Shown one piece after another: positions 13,001-26,056 of a stretch of DNA of 64,000 nucleotides. Source of the DNA: Nymphaea colorata (lineage: Eukaryota; Streptophyta; Magnoliopsida; Nymphaeales; Nymphaeaceae); NCBI RefSeq assembly GCF_008831285.2, contig NC_045146.1, positions 9,560,972 to 9,624,971 of the forward strand, in the 5' to 3' direction. The first letter of the stretch is position 1; every line of letters begins with the position of its first letter. Made by a program: the position numbers and the translations under genes. The notes under the pieces were generated by a model. It saw only the letters and a list, made by a program, of their open reading frames with translations, did no database searches and was not told the origin of the DNA.

Positions 13001-16000
13001 TAAATTGTAGAAATTTGACAAGACAAATGTGGATGGGGTGATGCATGAAGGAAGTAAAGACAACAATCACTTCGACCTAGACAAGCTTGTAAGTGCTCTC
13101 CAACTGAAGCTCATTGAATTTCTTCAACCGCTTTTTAAAGGAAGGACTTCTCTAATTTCCTAAGCAACTGTAGCATGTACATCATCAAGTACTATTGAAT
13201 ACTAGATTTCAGAGCCTAATTTCATATGACCCCTTGTAGTTCACTACTTATCGAATGTACTAAGGAAATTGTTTCTCTTCTCATAGGAAAAAAGACAATA
13301 GGATGTAGATGGGTATTATAAAGTTAAGACAAAAAGTGATGGATTACTTGGAAGGTATAAAGTTAGATTAGTTGCTAAAAGGTATGTACAAGAATATGGC
13401 ATAGATTATGAGGAGAACTGTAACGTTTCTTGTTGGGCAGGTCGGGTCGAATCGGGTCCAGATCCAGACCCGAGCTCCACTCGTGGAAGGGAGCCCGTCG
13501 CGCGAGGGAGTTTTCCTCCCTCGACTTCTTCAGCGTCTTCTTCTTCTCCTTCTTCGACTGTTCCTCTGCTACGACCGCAGCAAGGAAGAAGTGGGCGGAC
13601 AGGTGGTTGTGGCGGTGGCTGGGACCGGCGGTGGAAGCTCGTGAGTAATCTCTCTCGCCCTCTCTGTCTGCCTCTCCCCTCCTTGTCCCTCCTGCGCATC
13701 CTCTCGTCTCTGCAGCGTTCTCTCTCTCCCTCCACGCATGCTCTCCCTCTTCCTCCCACGCATCTTTGCATGCTCCTCCTCTGCCTGCACTCTTCCTTCT
13801 CTGTCAGCACCCTCACTCTCTGTCACACCCCGACCTTTTGACACACAACCATTTTTTTTTCTAAACATCAAACATCGAGGTGTGACTACACAACAGTTCA
13901 AAAGAAATGAGCCAAGCAATTCAAAACAATGGGGCGAACTTTCATTTATAGAACAACGTCATTTCATACAAAATCACATCCCTATACATGACAAAAATGC
14001 CGCAAAATACCAACATTGATGCCTAACAAAATAAGACATCAATACAAACGAAGCAAGATGCGCCGGCACAATACAAACAAAACTCAAAACCTCCCCAGTA
14101 GGACGTGAGTGAAGCCATCTGCTCAACCTGCTGCCCGGGGTCTGCCAAAACCTGAAAAAGAAAACAACTGAAGGCTCAGCCTTCGCAGTATGGCAACAAG
14201 CCAGGAAAATGCCAAACCTTCTCAAGTAAGGCTCAAATAAGAGAACAAATATCAACCCATCTATCATCATGTCGTGTCAGAGTACGACACGTAAAGGCCA
14301 CTTGATGGCCACACTAACACAATGTCAATCACATGCGAAGCATGCTTAAACATAACACTTGCATTCAGATCATTCACATACACATCAGTCACATGCATTC
14401 CATCATATACATCACATTTTCATGAACTTCAGTGTATTAACAGTTCCTGTGGGTGCAAACACAGGCACGTGCACACCGCGGGCGGCCTACAGCCGAGAGA
14501 CAACCCTCGTGGTGGCCCAGAACAGTATGGATCCATCCATCCGCTGCAGCGGTAGAGCACTCATCCATGGATGTGTGAGTTCCAAGGAGAGACACTCAGC
14601 CTTCCCTAGGACACCTAGGTTGGGAAGGCGGGAGCCTACGCTCCAAGCACATCACACAACAGAACCCTGGGACCTTGCACCGCCTGCGCTCCGAACAGGC
14701 GAGACCAGTGGCCAAAAGCGGGACAACTCCTAAACACATAGCCACATCCCACTGGCCTCTCATCTCTTATTCATTCATTCTTATCACTATAGTTACACAT
14801 TCACAAGATGACTGGCTAGCACATGAGGTTAGTACACTTTACGAGTGCACCCATACCTCCAATTACCTCCACATGAGGTCTATACATACAGTAACAGTCA
14901 TTGCTAGCCGTCATACCATACGGGTACAACTACCCTCCAAATCATCCATTTGCATCATTGCCCATGGCAACGTATATGCAACAACATACACATTCATAAC
15001 GATCATCTCATCAATCACATCAATCACATCTTTTGAAGACTTAGTCAAACCACAGAGAGTAGTCTCGATCTGCGGTTGGCTCGTAGCTGTCCTATGCAGT
15101 TATCATTCTATGATGCTTTCTAATGCACAATTGGGGTCGAGGAGACACTCGACTCAATACCCTGCCTCATCTGTCCTAAACAGTTATCAATTCTAGCATG
15201 CACATGCAAATGCGTCATTTTCAAAACAAACTACTAATAGCCTTTCAAAACAGTTCATGTTATATATCAAAGCATACATATACTCATTCACGAAACAATC
15301 AATCAATTCACATCTCAATCCTAGGATCCTCTGAACCTAGGAGCACACCGTCACACATTTGCCCAGGCATGGATTTGCCTGGAATGTCACCATACCTGTG
15401 GCGCACTCACCAAATTCTTCAAAACTCCTTGAGCTTTGAACTCAAGGTCGACGGGACGTGCCCGGTGTACCTGCAAACATAAACCAAAGGTAAGATTCCT
15501 ACTAGATACCTAAACAATTCAAACAAATACAAACAGAATCATTGAGGCAAGTGTCATCGCCTCAAGAGGGGGTGTCGACAGGTAGTGTCGACCAACAAGC
15601 TCTCCATTAGGCCTCCTCCTTACATTTAGACGTTGGCACAAAATATCAAAATCCACAGCCATCAATCAATCCATCACTAACACCTTCCTCAATAACGTTC
15701 TTTAATTAAGACATCAACCCCAAAGTCACATCCAAATACATATATTTCCCCAATTAACTTCATGACACCCGTTCACCAAAGCATGCGCTACGTGCATCCT
15801 AAGACTGTTCTAAATCGTCCCCACAACCTCACAATTTCTACCATGCTTCCCTAATGCTTCGAAAATTAATCCATCATGCTTAAATGATCATCAAATATAT
15901 GAATCTTCGCTTTCCAACATAATCTTAAGCTTTCCCCCAAAAACAAAATCACTAACATGTGTTCCAAATAATCAATTCTAAGCTCTAGCATGCTCAAACA

Positions 16001-19000
16001 ATAATTATACATGCTTTTAAAGATAACATTCAATAATTTGAGCTTGATTAGGTCTAGCTCACCCCAAATCAAAAGTCCAAACTGCTGCAACGCCTTCGAC
16101 AGCCACCTCAAGCGTCCAATCGATCCCCAACCAACAAAAATCGTGCCCAGCCTCCACCACCAACACCCCTAGTCGCTGCTATGAGGAAAATGAACACTTC
16201 CCCCAAGCTGAAAATCAATCAACAGCGATAAAATTAGTGAAAACGAGTGCTTAGTTGGGGAAAAAGGGAAAATCGGATAGAAAATAGGGAGAGAGAGCTC
16301 ACGAAGGGATCGTGTGGGCTGGGAGAGGCGCTGACAGAAAAGGGGAGACAGAGAGAGGAGGGGTTCAGACCAAAAAGGGGAAAACGGCGGTGGGGGTGAG
16401 AGAAGAGAGAGAGCAGGTGGGGGAGTGAGAGTGAGTGAAGAGAGGGATCGTGTGAAGAAGAGGGCACGAGAGAAAAGAGGGAGACGGCCAGAGAGAGTCA
16501 TTCGGTTGAGAGGGAAGACGACAGACAGTGGGAGAGGGAGGAGGGAAAAGAAAACGGGAAGAAGAAGAGGAGAGAAGAGAGGAAGAGGCAGGGGACGACA
16601 AGGTTTACCTCAAGCGCCGCCGTCGCCGTCGCCGCCGTCGTCACTGTCGCCGCCTTCTTCTTCCCTGAGTTCCGGTCGTGGGTAAGGAAGAGACGATACA
16701 AGGAAAACGGGGGAGAAGAGAAAGCGAGGGAGGGGAGACGGTGTCGGGCTCCTCACGCGTGGGGCTAGGGTCCGGGTCTGGACCCTGACCCGACCCGCTC
16801 TGCCCAAAACGCCGAGCGTTACACTCTCTCGCACCTGCTCTCTCTCTCTCTTCCCTCATGCACTCTCACCCTCACTGCCGTTTTCCCCTTTTTGTCTGAA
16901 CCCGCTCTCTTTCTCTCCTCTCTGCCAACGCCCTTTTTCCTCATTCGTTTTCAGCTTCCCACACCACCACCGAGGGCCTCTTCTAATGACAGACCCCTTT
17001 TTGAACTCCCTTTGGTCGATTTTTGGCTCATTTATGGCTTTTTGGTCAATGTGCAGCTTGGGAACGCATCTTTCCCCTCATAGCAGTGAGGTAAATGCAT
17101 TGGTGGTGGTGGCATTGAGGGATTCTAGCCGTTTGGGGGCCTTTTGAACTCGTGGGGTGGCTGCCGAGAGGATTGCAGCAGTCTAGGCTCTAATTTTGGG
17201 GTGAGCGAGGCTTAACCAAGCCTAAATCAACTATTATTTTCTATTGGAGCATGTATAATTATTGTTTGAGCATGCTAGAATTTAGAATTTGATGATTAGG
17301 GATGCATGTTAGCCACTTTGCTTTTTGGGGAAAGTTTAGGATTATGTTGGAGAAGCGATGATTCATGTATATATTGATCTTTTAAGCTTGAGGTGTTGAT
17401 TTTCGAAGCAATAGGGAAGCATGGTAGAGATTATGATGTTGTGGAGAAGATTTAAAACCGTCTTAGTGAGCACGTGGCACATGCTTTTGTGAACGGGTGT
17501 ATCTTGGAGTTATTTGGGGAAAGTATACGTAAGTTGGATATGACTATGGGGTTGACGCCTCAACTAAAGAAAGCAAATGAGAATTGGGTTGTGATGGATT
17601 GATTGAAACAGTGAATTTTGACGTTTGGTGGCAACGTCAAGTAGTTAGGAGGAGGCCTATTGAAGGGCTTGTAGGTCGACACTACCCGTCGACACCTTCT
17701 TGAGGCGATGACATGTGCCTCAATGATTTTGTTTTATATTTGTATGGATTGGGAAGCTAACTAGTAGAAACTTATCTTTGTTTATGTCTGCAGGTACACT
17801 GGGCACGTCCTGTCGACCTTGATCGACCAGATTTGAAGCTCGAGGCATTTTGAAGAGTTTGGTAGGCGCGCGACAGGTATGGCAGCATTCCAGGCAAATC
17901 CCTGCCTGGGGCAAATGTGTGAATGTGTGTTCCTAGAATCGTGGGATCCTAGGATTGTGATGCGATTGATTAATTGTTCTGTGAGTGAATATGTATATGC
18001 ATGCAAATGATTTGATATATGATATGGTTTGTCTTGAAAAACTATTAGAAGCTTGTTTTGAAAATGTTACGCATTTGCATGTGCATGCTATAATTGATAA
18101 TTGTTTAGGACAGATGAGGTGGGGTATTGAGTTGAGTGTCTCCTCGACCCCAATTGTGCATTAGAAAACATCCTAGAATGATAACTGCATAGGACAGCTA
18201 CGAGCCCACCACAGATCGAGACTACTTTCTGTGGTTTGGCTAAGTTTTCCAAAGATGTGATTAATGTGATAAAGGATGTGAATGTTTTGTTTTGTTGCGT
18301 ACACATTACCGCAGACAATGATGCAAATGAATGAAATAGAGGGTAGTTGTACCCATATTGTTATGACGGCTAGCCAAGACTGTTATTGGTATGTGTAGCT
18401 CTCGTGTGGAGGCAATTGGAGGTGTGGGTGCACTCGTGAAGGGAACCAACCTCATGAACTAGCCAATTGTTTTGTGATTGTGTAATTATAATTATAAGAA
18501 TGAAAGAATAACAGATGAGAGGCCAGTGGGATGTGGCTATGTGTTTGGGAGTTGTCCCGCCTTCGCCGTTGAGCGCAGGCGGTGCAAGGCCCCAGGGTAC
18601 TATTGTGTGATGTACTTGGAGCGTTGGGCTCCCGCCTTCCCAACCTGGGTGTTCTGGGGAAGGCTGAATATCTCACCTTGGAATTCACATATCCATGGAT
18701 GAGTGCTCTACCGCTGCAGTGGGTGAATGGATCCATACTGTTCTGTGCCACCACGGGGGTTGTCTCTCGGTTGTAGGCCACCCGCGATGTGCACGTGCCT
18801 GTGTTTGCACCCACAGGAATTGTCAATTCACTGAAATTAATGGAAATGAAAAGTATGTGAACGAATGTATGTGATTGATGTGCATGTGAATGATATGAAT
18901 GAAATGAAATGTTTAAGCATGCCTTGCATGTGATTGAAATTGTGTTACTGCGGCCCTTGAGTGACCTTTACATGTCGTGGTCTATGTTAGGGGTCTTCTT

Positions 19001-21008
19001 GGCAAATGATGTGGCTATGCCCTGACACGACATGATGATAGATTGTTTTTATGATTCTTCTCATATTTGAGCCCTACCTAAGAGGGTTTGAAATTTTCCT
19101 GGCTTGTTGCCATACTACGAAGGCTAAGCCTTCTGTTGTTTCATTTTTCAGATTTTGGTGGACCAGGGGCAGCAGGTTGAGCAGATGGCTTCACTCACGT
19201 CCTACTAGGAAGGTTTTGGGTCTTTTGTAGTGCCGGCGCGTCTTATTTTGATTGTATTGATGTCTTGTTTTTGTTAGACATCAATTATATGGTTTGGGGC
19301 ATTTTTGTCATACACATAGATGTGATTTTGTATGAATCAAAATTGTTATATGAATGAAAGTTCGCCCCATTGTTTTGAATGACATAGCTCCCTCTTTTGA
19401 ATTGTTGTGTAGTCACACTTCAATGCTTTATGTTAGAAAAAAAAGTGTTTGAGGGTCAAAAAGGTTGGGGTGTGATAAGAACTTTGCTCTAAGTTGCTAG
19501 AATGACATCAGTTAGGACACTTATGGCCGTTGCAGCCATCAAGTAATAGTCCATATATCAAATGGATGTCAAGAATGTTTTCTTGAATGATTACTTAAAT
19601 GAAGTGGTGTACATGGACTCATCGCCTGGGCTTAATATACCCGAAGGTTAAGTTCTTCATTTTAGAAAGGCATTATATGGCTTGAAACTAGCTCCAAAAG
19701 TTTGGTTTGACAGGTTTAGTAATGTTATGTTTAAACAAGGTTTTAAATCATGTCATTTCGATACTTCTATGTTTGTTAAATGGATGACATGATTATTATA
19801 GGTAGTAATGTCAAAGGGATTCTGCAGGTAAAACATTTCCTAAAGAATGAATTTGAAATCACTGATTTGGGTAATTTACTCTCCCAAATGAAGTTTGTCA
19901 GTAATGTCATAATGTCATAAGCATTCTGTAATTACAGGTGACATGGTGGTTGTCAGTAAAGATGAAGATTGATGATGGAGAAATTCTAGAGACTCCCACA
20001 CCTTTTCATCACCCCACAAGTATGCACCTACATGATTATAAAGCATTAGGGTACCAACAACAGTTAGAAGCTGCCTATGTTTCCGTTCGGCAACTCCATT
20101 CTGTTGTGAGGTATGAGGGCATGTAAATTGAGGAGAGATATCATTTTCAGCATAAAAGGTCATGAAGATGGATGAGTTGAACTCGAGAACATTATCAATG
20201 CGAATACACTTAACCACATAACCAAACTGAGTTTTTATTTCAATAATCAGGTTTTTGATAATACAAACTACTTCAGACCTTTCTTTCAAAAGGAATACCC
20301 AACTAACTCGAGAGAAATCATCAACAATTACTAGAAGATACCATGTAATAGGGAACCGGGTCCGAATATGGACCTGGTACCCATGGGCACAAGAACCGAG
20401 GATGGGATCAGTTCCCTAGGCGGGTCTCTCTTCCTCCCTCTTTTATTCTAATCACTTATTGTAATTGTTGATTAAGTGAATGAAGATTTCTCTCTCCTAG
20501 GGTTGCGGTTTTGCCCCTAGGTTAGAGCTTCCCCGTGGTTTTTCACCTCGTTCCGAGGTTTTCCACGTAAATCCTGTGTTTGTTTTCCTTTCTCCTTTCG
20601 CTGCGTGTTTCTACAAGGTATCAGAGCCAGGTTCGTGCTGTTTGGCTTCTTCGTTCGTGTGTAATTTAGGGTTTTTTTTTTTGGAACCCTAAGTCTGACC
20701 TTGCTGGAGTTCTATCTCTGACGTCGCCCTAAGTCCCACCGCCGATGCAGCCCGCCGTCCCACCGCTGCCCGCCGTTGCTTGGCGTGCGCCGCCGCCGTC
20801 CGCCGGTCTGACATCGCTCGACATCGCCTGGGTGCGCCGACGCTGCTGGCGGCGTCCTGGCCTGTTCCCCGCCCTGTGCCTGCTTGCCGGAGATCCCGCT
20901 GCTCTGCCGCTGCCCATCCTCCATTGTAGGCAAAGTGCCACAGCGCCCTGTGATAGAAATCTAGCACCAATATCTGTAACCAGAAAACAACACTCACACA
21001 GGAAGATA

Positions 21009-21072
<64 letters not shown>

Positions 21073-24000
21073 ACAAGAAGAAACTGAGGAGAAGAAGCCG
21101 TAGCCAAAATGGTTTGCACGGCCTCTATTTATAATCCCATTTCCAGAATTCTAAGAGTCTCCAATCGTAGAATCCTAGGAGATTTCACAAGCTCCAAGGA
21201 CATTAATTACATCATAGAAACCTAAGAAACTTCACATATTACAAAGATATTAACTACAACATAGAATCCTAGGAGACTTCCCATATAACAAGGATATTAA
21301 CTACAACATAGAATCCTAGGAGACTCTTCACATGTTACAAGGACATTAAATATCTTAACACATTCTACAAGGAGGTGGAATCCTAAGAGACTCCTCTTCA
21401 ACGTGCTGGTGAAGGATTTATATTTTAACACCCTCCCTCAAGTTGTGCATGGTTTTGCACCATGTACAACTTGCCTTTTAGAAATCAAAATCGTTCCTTT
21501 GTTAATCCTTTTGTAAATAAGTCTGCAACTTGTTCATCTGTACGAACATAAATAGGCTGAATCTCCTTGTCTTCCACCTTTTGTCTAACAAAGTGTTGAT
21601 CAATCTCAATGTGCTTTGTTCGACCATGTTGTACGGGATTAAAGGCAATGTTAATAGCGCTTTGATTATCGCACATTAACATTGATGTTTTAATCTTTTC
21701 TCCAATGTCTTCTAGCAAATGTCTAACCCATGTAACTTCAGCAGTACCTGCAGTCATGCATCTGTATTCAGCTTCAGTGCTGGATCTTGCTACTGCCTTT
21801 TGCTTTCGACAACTCCAAGACACAAGATTACGTCCAATGAAAATACAAAAACCAGAAATGGACTTTCTTTGATCAGGATCTCCAGCCCAATCTGCATCTG
21901 TGAATGTCATAAGTTGATGTCCAGTAGTTATATTTTCACTCTTACCATAAACTAAGCCATCTCCTGCTGTCCCTTTAAGATATCTTAATATTCTTTTGAC
22001 AGCATCCATGTGAGTATCTCTAGGTGCATGCATAAATTGAGATACTTGATTCACAGCATATATAATATCTGGTCTAGTAAATGTAAGATATTGAAGTGCC
22101 CCAACAATACTTCGATATTGCGTAGGATCTTCATATAACTCCCCATCTTGAGCACTTAGTCTTTGATTTAGAACACTAGGAGTTCCAACAGGCTTACAAT
22201 CAGACATACCTGACTTTTTCAGCAGATCCAACGTGTATTTCTGTTGTGTCAATGTGAGGCGATTATTGTGCCTATCAATCTCCACTCCAAGAAAGAATCG
22301 TAAATCACCAAGCTCTTTCATTTTGAAGTTTTGCATCATCAAAACTTTAGCTTCTTCTATGTGTTTTTCCGAATTGCCTGTGATAACAATATCATCAACA
22401 TATATAAGAAGTAAAGTAAATATGTTTTCCTTTCGATAAATGAAAAGGGAGTGATCTAGAGGACATCTTCGAAAACCACATTCTTGAATCTTGCAAGAGA
22501 AACTGTCAAACCACGAACGTGAGGCCTGTTTAAGTCCATAAATAGATTTTCTTAGTTTGCAAACCCATGCATGAGAGTCTCCTTTCGTGTATCCTGGAGG
22601 TTGTTCCATATATACTTCCTCCCTTAAATCACCATGAAGAAAAGCATTCTTCACGTCCATTTGATGTAGTCTCCATCCATATTCAACTGCCAATGATATA
22701 ATCACACGAATTGTTCCCATTTTTATCACAGGGCTGAATGTCTCATCATAATCTTCTCCATATTGTTGTGTAAACCCTTTTGCTACTAACCTTGCTTTGT
22801 GTTTTTCTATGCTGCCGTCAGGTTTGTATTTAATTTTGTATACCCATTTGGAGCCCACTACGTTCTTTTCGTGTGGCCTCGGAACGATCTCCCATGTTCC
22901 ACATTCATGCAAGGCATCCATTTCTTCTTTCATAGCCTTTCTCCAATGATGTGATTTTGATGCTTGATCAAATGAAGTAGGTTCTTCCTCCTTGCCAACT
23001 TTTGCCATGAATAACTGAAAATCAAGTGATAAAGAATCATAGCTAACCCACCTGTGAATGGGATGACGAATGCGTTGGGATCTTCTAAGGTGGGGCATGT
23101 TGTCTTCTTCACTGTGAGCATCTTTGTCCCTTAGTCGTCGACTGTAGATAAGACCCGAATACCGATGTGCATCGTTGCTCTGTTCTTCATTATTGTTTTC
23201 GTGATGACTTGATGACTGTGTTGGATCTTCTTGATTTTCACTTTGAGCCTTATCCGACGGTTGTATTGCTCTCTCTGAGTCTTCACTTTAAGGCACATCA
23301 TTTTCTATAACAGGATCTGCATTGAATAACTGTGTACTGGTCCAGGGATCATAAGATTCAATGGTCATAGGCATTTCATTTGTATTATCAAAACTATGTT
23401 CATCAAAAATGACATTTCTTGAAGTTTTGATACGTTTAGTTGTTGGATCATAGCATCGAAAACCTTTATATTCATCAGCATATCCAACGAATCTACATTG
23501 AATAGCTTTGTCTTGAAACTTGTTCCTCAAGGCAGCATCAACGTGAACATAGCATATACAACCAAAAACCTTCAAGTTCTTGTAATCAGGTTGTTTGCCT
23601 AAGAGTGTAAAATATGGCGATTTAGACATCAAGAGTGTCATAGGCAAACAATTTATTATGTATACAGCAGTATGGAAGGCTTCAGTCCACAAGGAAATGG
23701 GCACATTAGTATCATGCATCATGCTCATGGCGCTTTCAACTATATGTCGATGTTTCCGCTCAACTACACCATTTTGTTGTGGTGTGTAAGGGCAGGAAAT
23801 TTGTCTAGTTATCCCTTTTTCACGTAGAAATTCAATAAAATCAAGCGAGGAATATTCTCCCCCTCCATCACATTGAAAATGCACCACATTGGATGAAAAT
23901 TTAGTTTGAATCATGGCATAGAAGTTTCGAAATATGTGAGGTACTTCTGATTTGTGTTTCATGAAGTAAATCCAGGTGAAACGTGAGTAAGAGTCAATGA

Positions 24001-26015
24001 ATAAGACATAATATCTTGACCCAGACATGGAATCAATAGGGGCTGGCCCCCATACATCAGAAAAAATAGTTTCAAAAGGTTTGGAAGCCCTTTGATTTAT
24101 ATTATGGAAAGGTAAAACATGACTCTTACAAAGTCCACAACTTGAACATTTTTTGACACTTGAAGTAAGAGGTAAACTTGATCTTGGAATGAGACTATCT
24201 GTGACAAGTTTTTCAATGAAATGTCGACCACAGTGTCCTAGCCGACTATGCCACAAATCAGACTCCAAAAATTGGTTAGGGCCCCTTACTTTTGATTGAA
24301 AATGGCAAGAACTTGGCACTGATGACGCATTATGAGAAAGAGAAAATGTCTTCAATCCTATATCAAAAGTGGATGAATCCTTGGGTAGACATTCCTTGAG
24401 GACGTACATATTCCCTTGACGCTCCCCTCTAGCGAACATTTTCTTCGTTTGGAGGTCCTTGACATAGACAGAAGAAGGTGTGAATTCAACAGAAGAGCTT
24501 GTATCATCAATGAGTTTAGAAATGGATATGATGTTCTTTTTGATATTGGGAGCAAGAACAACATTAGACAGTGATAGAGACGATGATGACAATGGAATAT
24601 GTGCATTTCCAATATGTGTAATAGGATGAGATTTGCCATCACCTGTTATAATGCAACTTCTACCGTAATGAGGGGATAAGTTAGTCAATTTACCTGCATT
24701 TCCTGTCACATGGGTAGCTGCACCTGAATCCAAGAACCATTCTCCCTCCTCATTTTGCTTTATAGTCATCTTTGAGAATGCGGTCATCAATAGCTGTTGC
24801 ATATCTTCAGCGGTGGATTTAGAACTTTGTCCTCCTTGTTTATAATCATGTCTTACCCCTTTGTTTTTATTTTGAGGATTAAACCAACATTGTGCCTTCA
24901 TGTGTCCTTTCTTGTTGCACTGAAAACAAATTGGTATTTTTCTTGAAGTATCCAAAGGAGACATACCTTGGTTATGTGGTGTTGGTAGAATGCCACGACC
25001 ACCATGGTTGGAGTTCCCATGGCTGTTACCAAACTTTACATTCATAGCCAACACATTTTGGGAGTTCCCTTGATCAGTCCTTTCAATGACTCTTTTCATA
25101 TTCATTTCATGTTGGAGAAGTTTACCTTGTAGTTCGTTGAAGGAAGACAGAACAGGAAGGACCTCAAGAGCTGTAATAAAAGCATGATAATCATGCCCAA
25201 GTCCATTCAAGGTTTGCTGCACCTTTTCCTTATCAGAAATGTTATTCCCTGAAGCAGCAAGTTCGTCTGCGACGGCCTTAATACGCCCCAAATAATCCAT
25301 GATAGACGTTGAACCTTTGCTCAAATTCTGAAATTCTTTCTTTAAGTACATAATTCGAGCTTCTGATATTTGGGAAAAGGTATCAGCAAGGGTTTCCCAT
25401 AATTCTTCTGCAGTACAATCATCAGAAACTGAAAGTAACACTTGTTGAGATAAAGTGGACAAAATATATGCAACCAGACTTTGATCACGTCTCATCCACA
25501 TAGCATGTTCAGGATTGTTGTCTTCATGAACAGCAATAACTTCTCCTGCCTCATTTTTTATTTCCTATAAGACGGATATTGGTGGAGCCTTTGTTGAACC
25601 ATCGAGATGTCCAAAGAGGCCTTGACTTCTTATGAAAGGTGCCTTTTCCAGATCAGATAATTCTCATGGTTGAGTTTTTCGGTAATAAGGTGAGGAAGAA
25701 AACTTGAGGACATGCCAGAATGCGAAAGGTTTTCCATGATAGCAGAAAGGAATGGTATATAGGTAGAAGATGAGAGGGAAAGAAGACACGATATAACAAG
25801 ATGTGTCCTTGGGTAAGCAAGAAGAAAAAGGAACAAGAATTGCGCAAGAGAAAAGTAAATTCAGGATAGAGACAAGATGAGAAAAGAGTTCTAACCAGAT
25901 CAGACCTGTTTGGGCATTTCGTTTGGTAGAGATAACGTAACCTGGTGCTCTGATACCATGATAGAAAACTAGCACCAATATCTGTAACCAGAAAACAGCA
26001 CTCACACAGGAAGAT

Positions 26016-26056
<41 letters not shown>

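Larger units (their letters stand above)
10461..13418 (+). pseudogene. Copia XI leader, gag and start of RT (decayed)
   Basis: The primer site and leader span 10461-10787. Gag opens near 10788 ([15 protein letters not shown]) and is broken by frameshifts and by insertion VIII. Gag resumes after 12502 with [10 protein letters not shown] and [21 protein letters not shown] zinc knuckle at about 12955-13000 reads [14 protein letters not shown], with the second Cys changed to Arg. Integrase is missing. Next comes RT (KTIGCRWV...[15 protein letters not shown], about 13285-13418), which is cut by solo LTR C and continues at 19483. Confidence 0.7.

Noticed and set aside
16169-16859. Overlapping frames in the GA-rich part of solo LTR B
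   Set aside because: The same composition artefact as above; no domain, and not conserved as protein between LTR copies.
20745-21134. 129-codon + strand frame rich in Ala, Pro and Arg
   Set aside because: It crosses from the leader of copia II into the LTR of copia III, so it is a chimera of two transposons and their GA tract.
22233-24642. Plus- and minus-strand frames of 60-94 codons within copia III (and their mirror in IV)
   Set aside because: Shadows of the gag-pol frame; identical shadows occur in element IV at the equivalent places.
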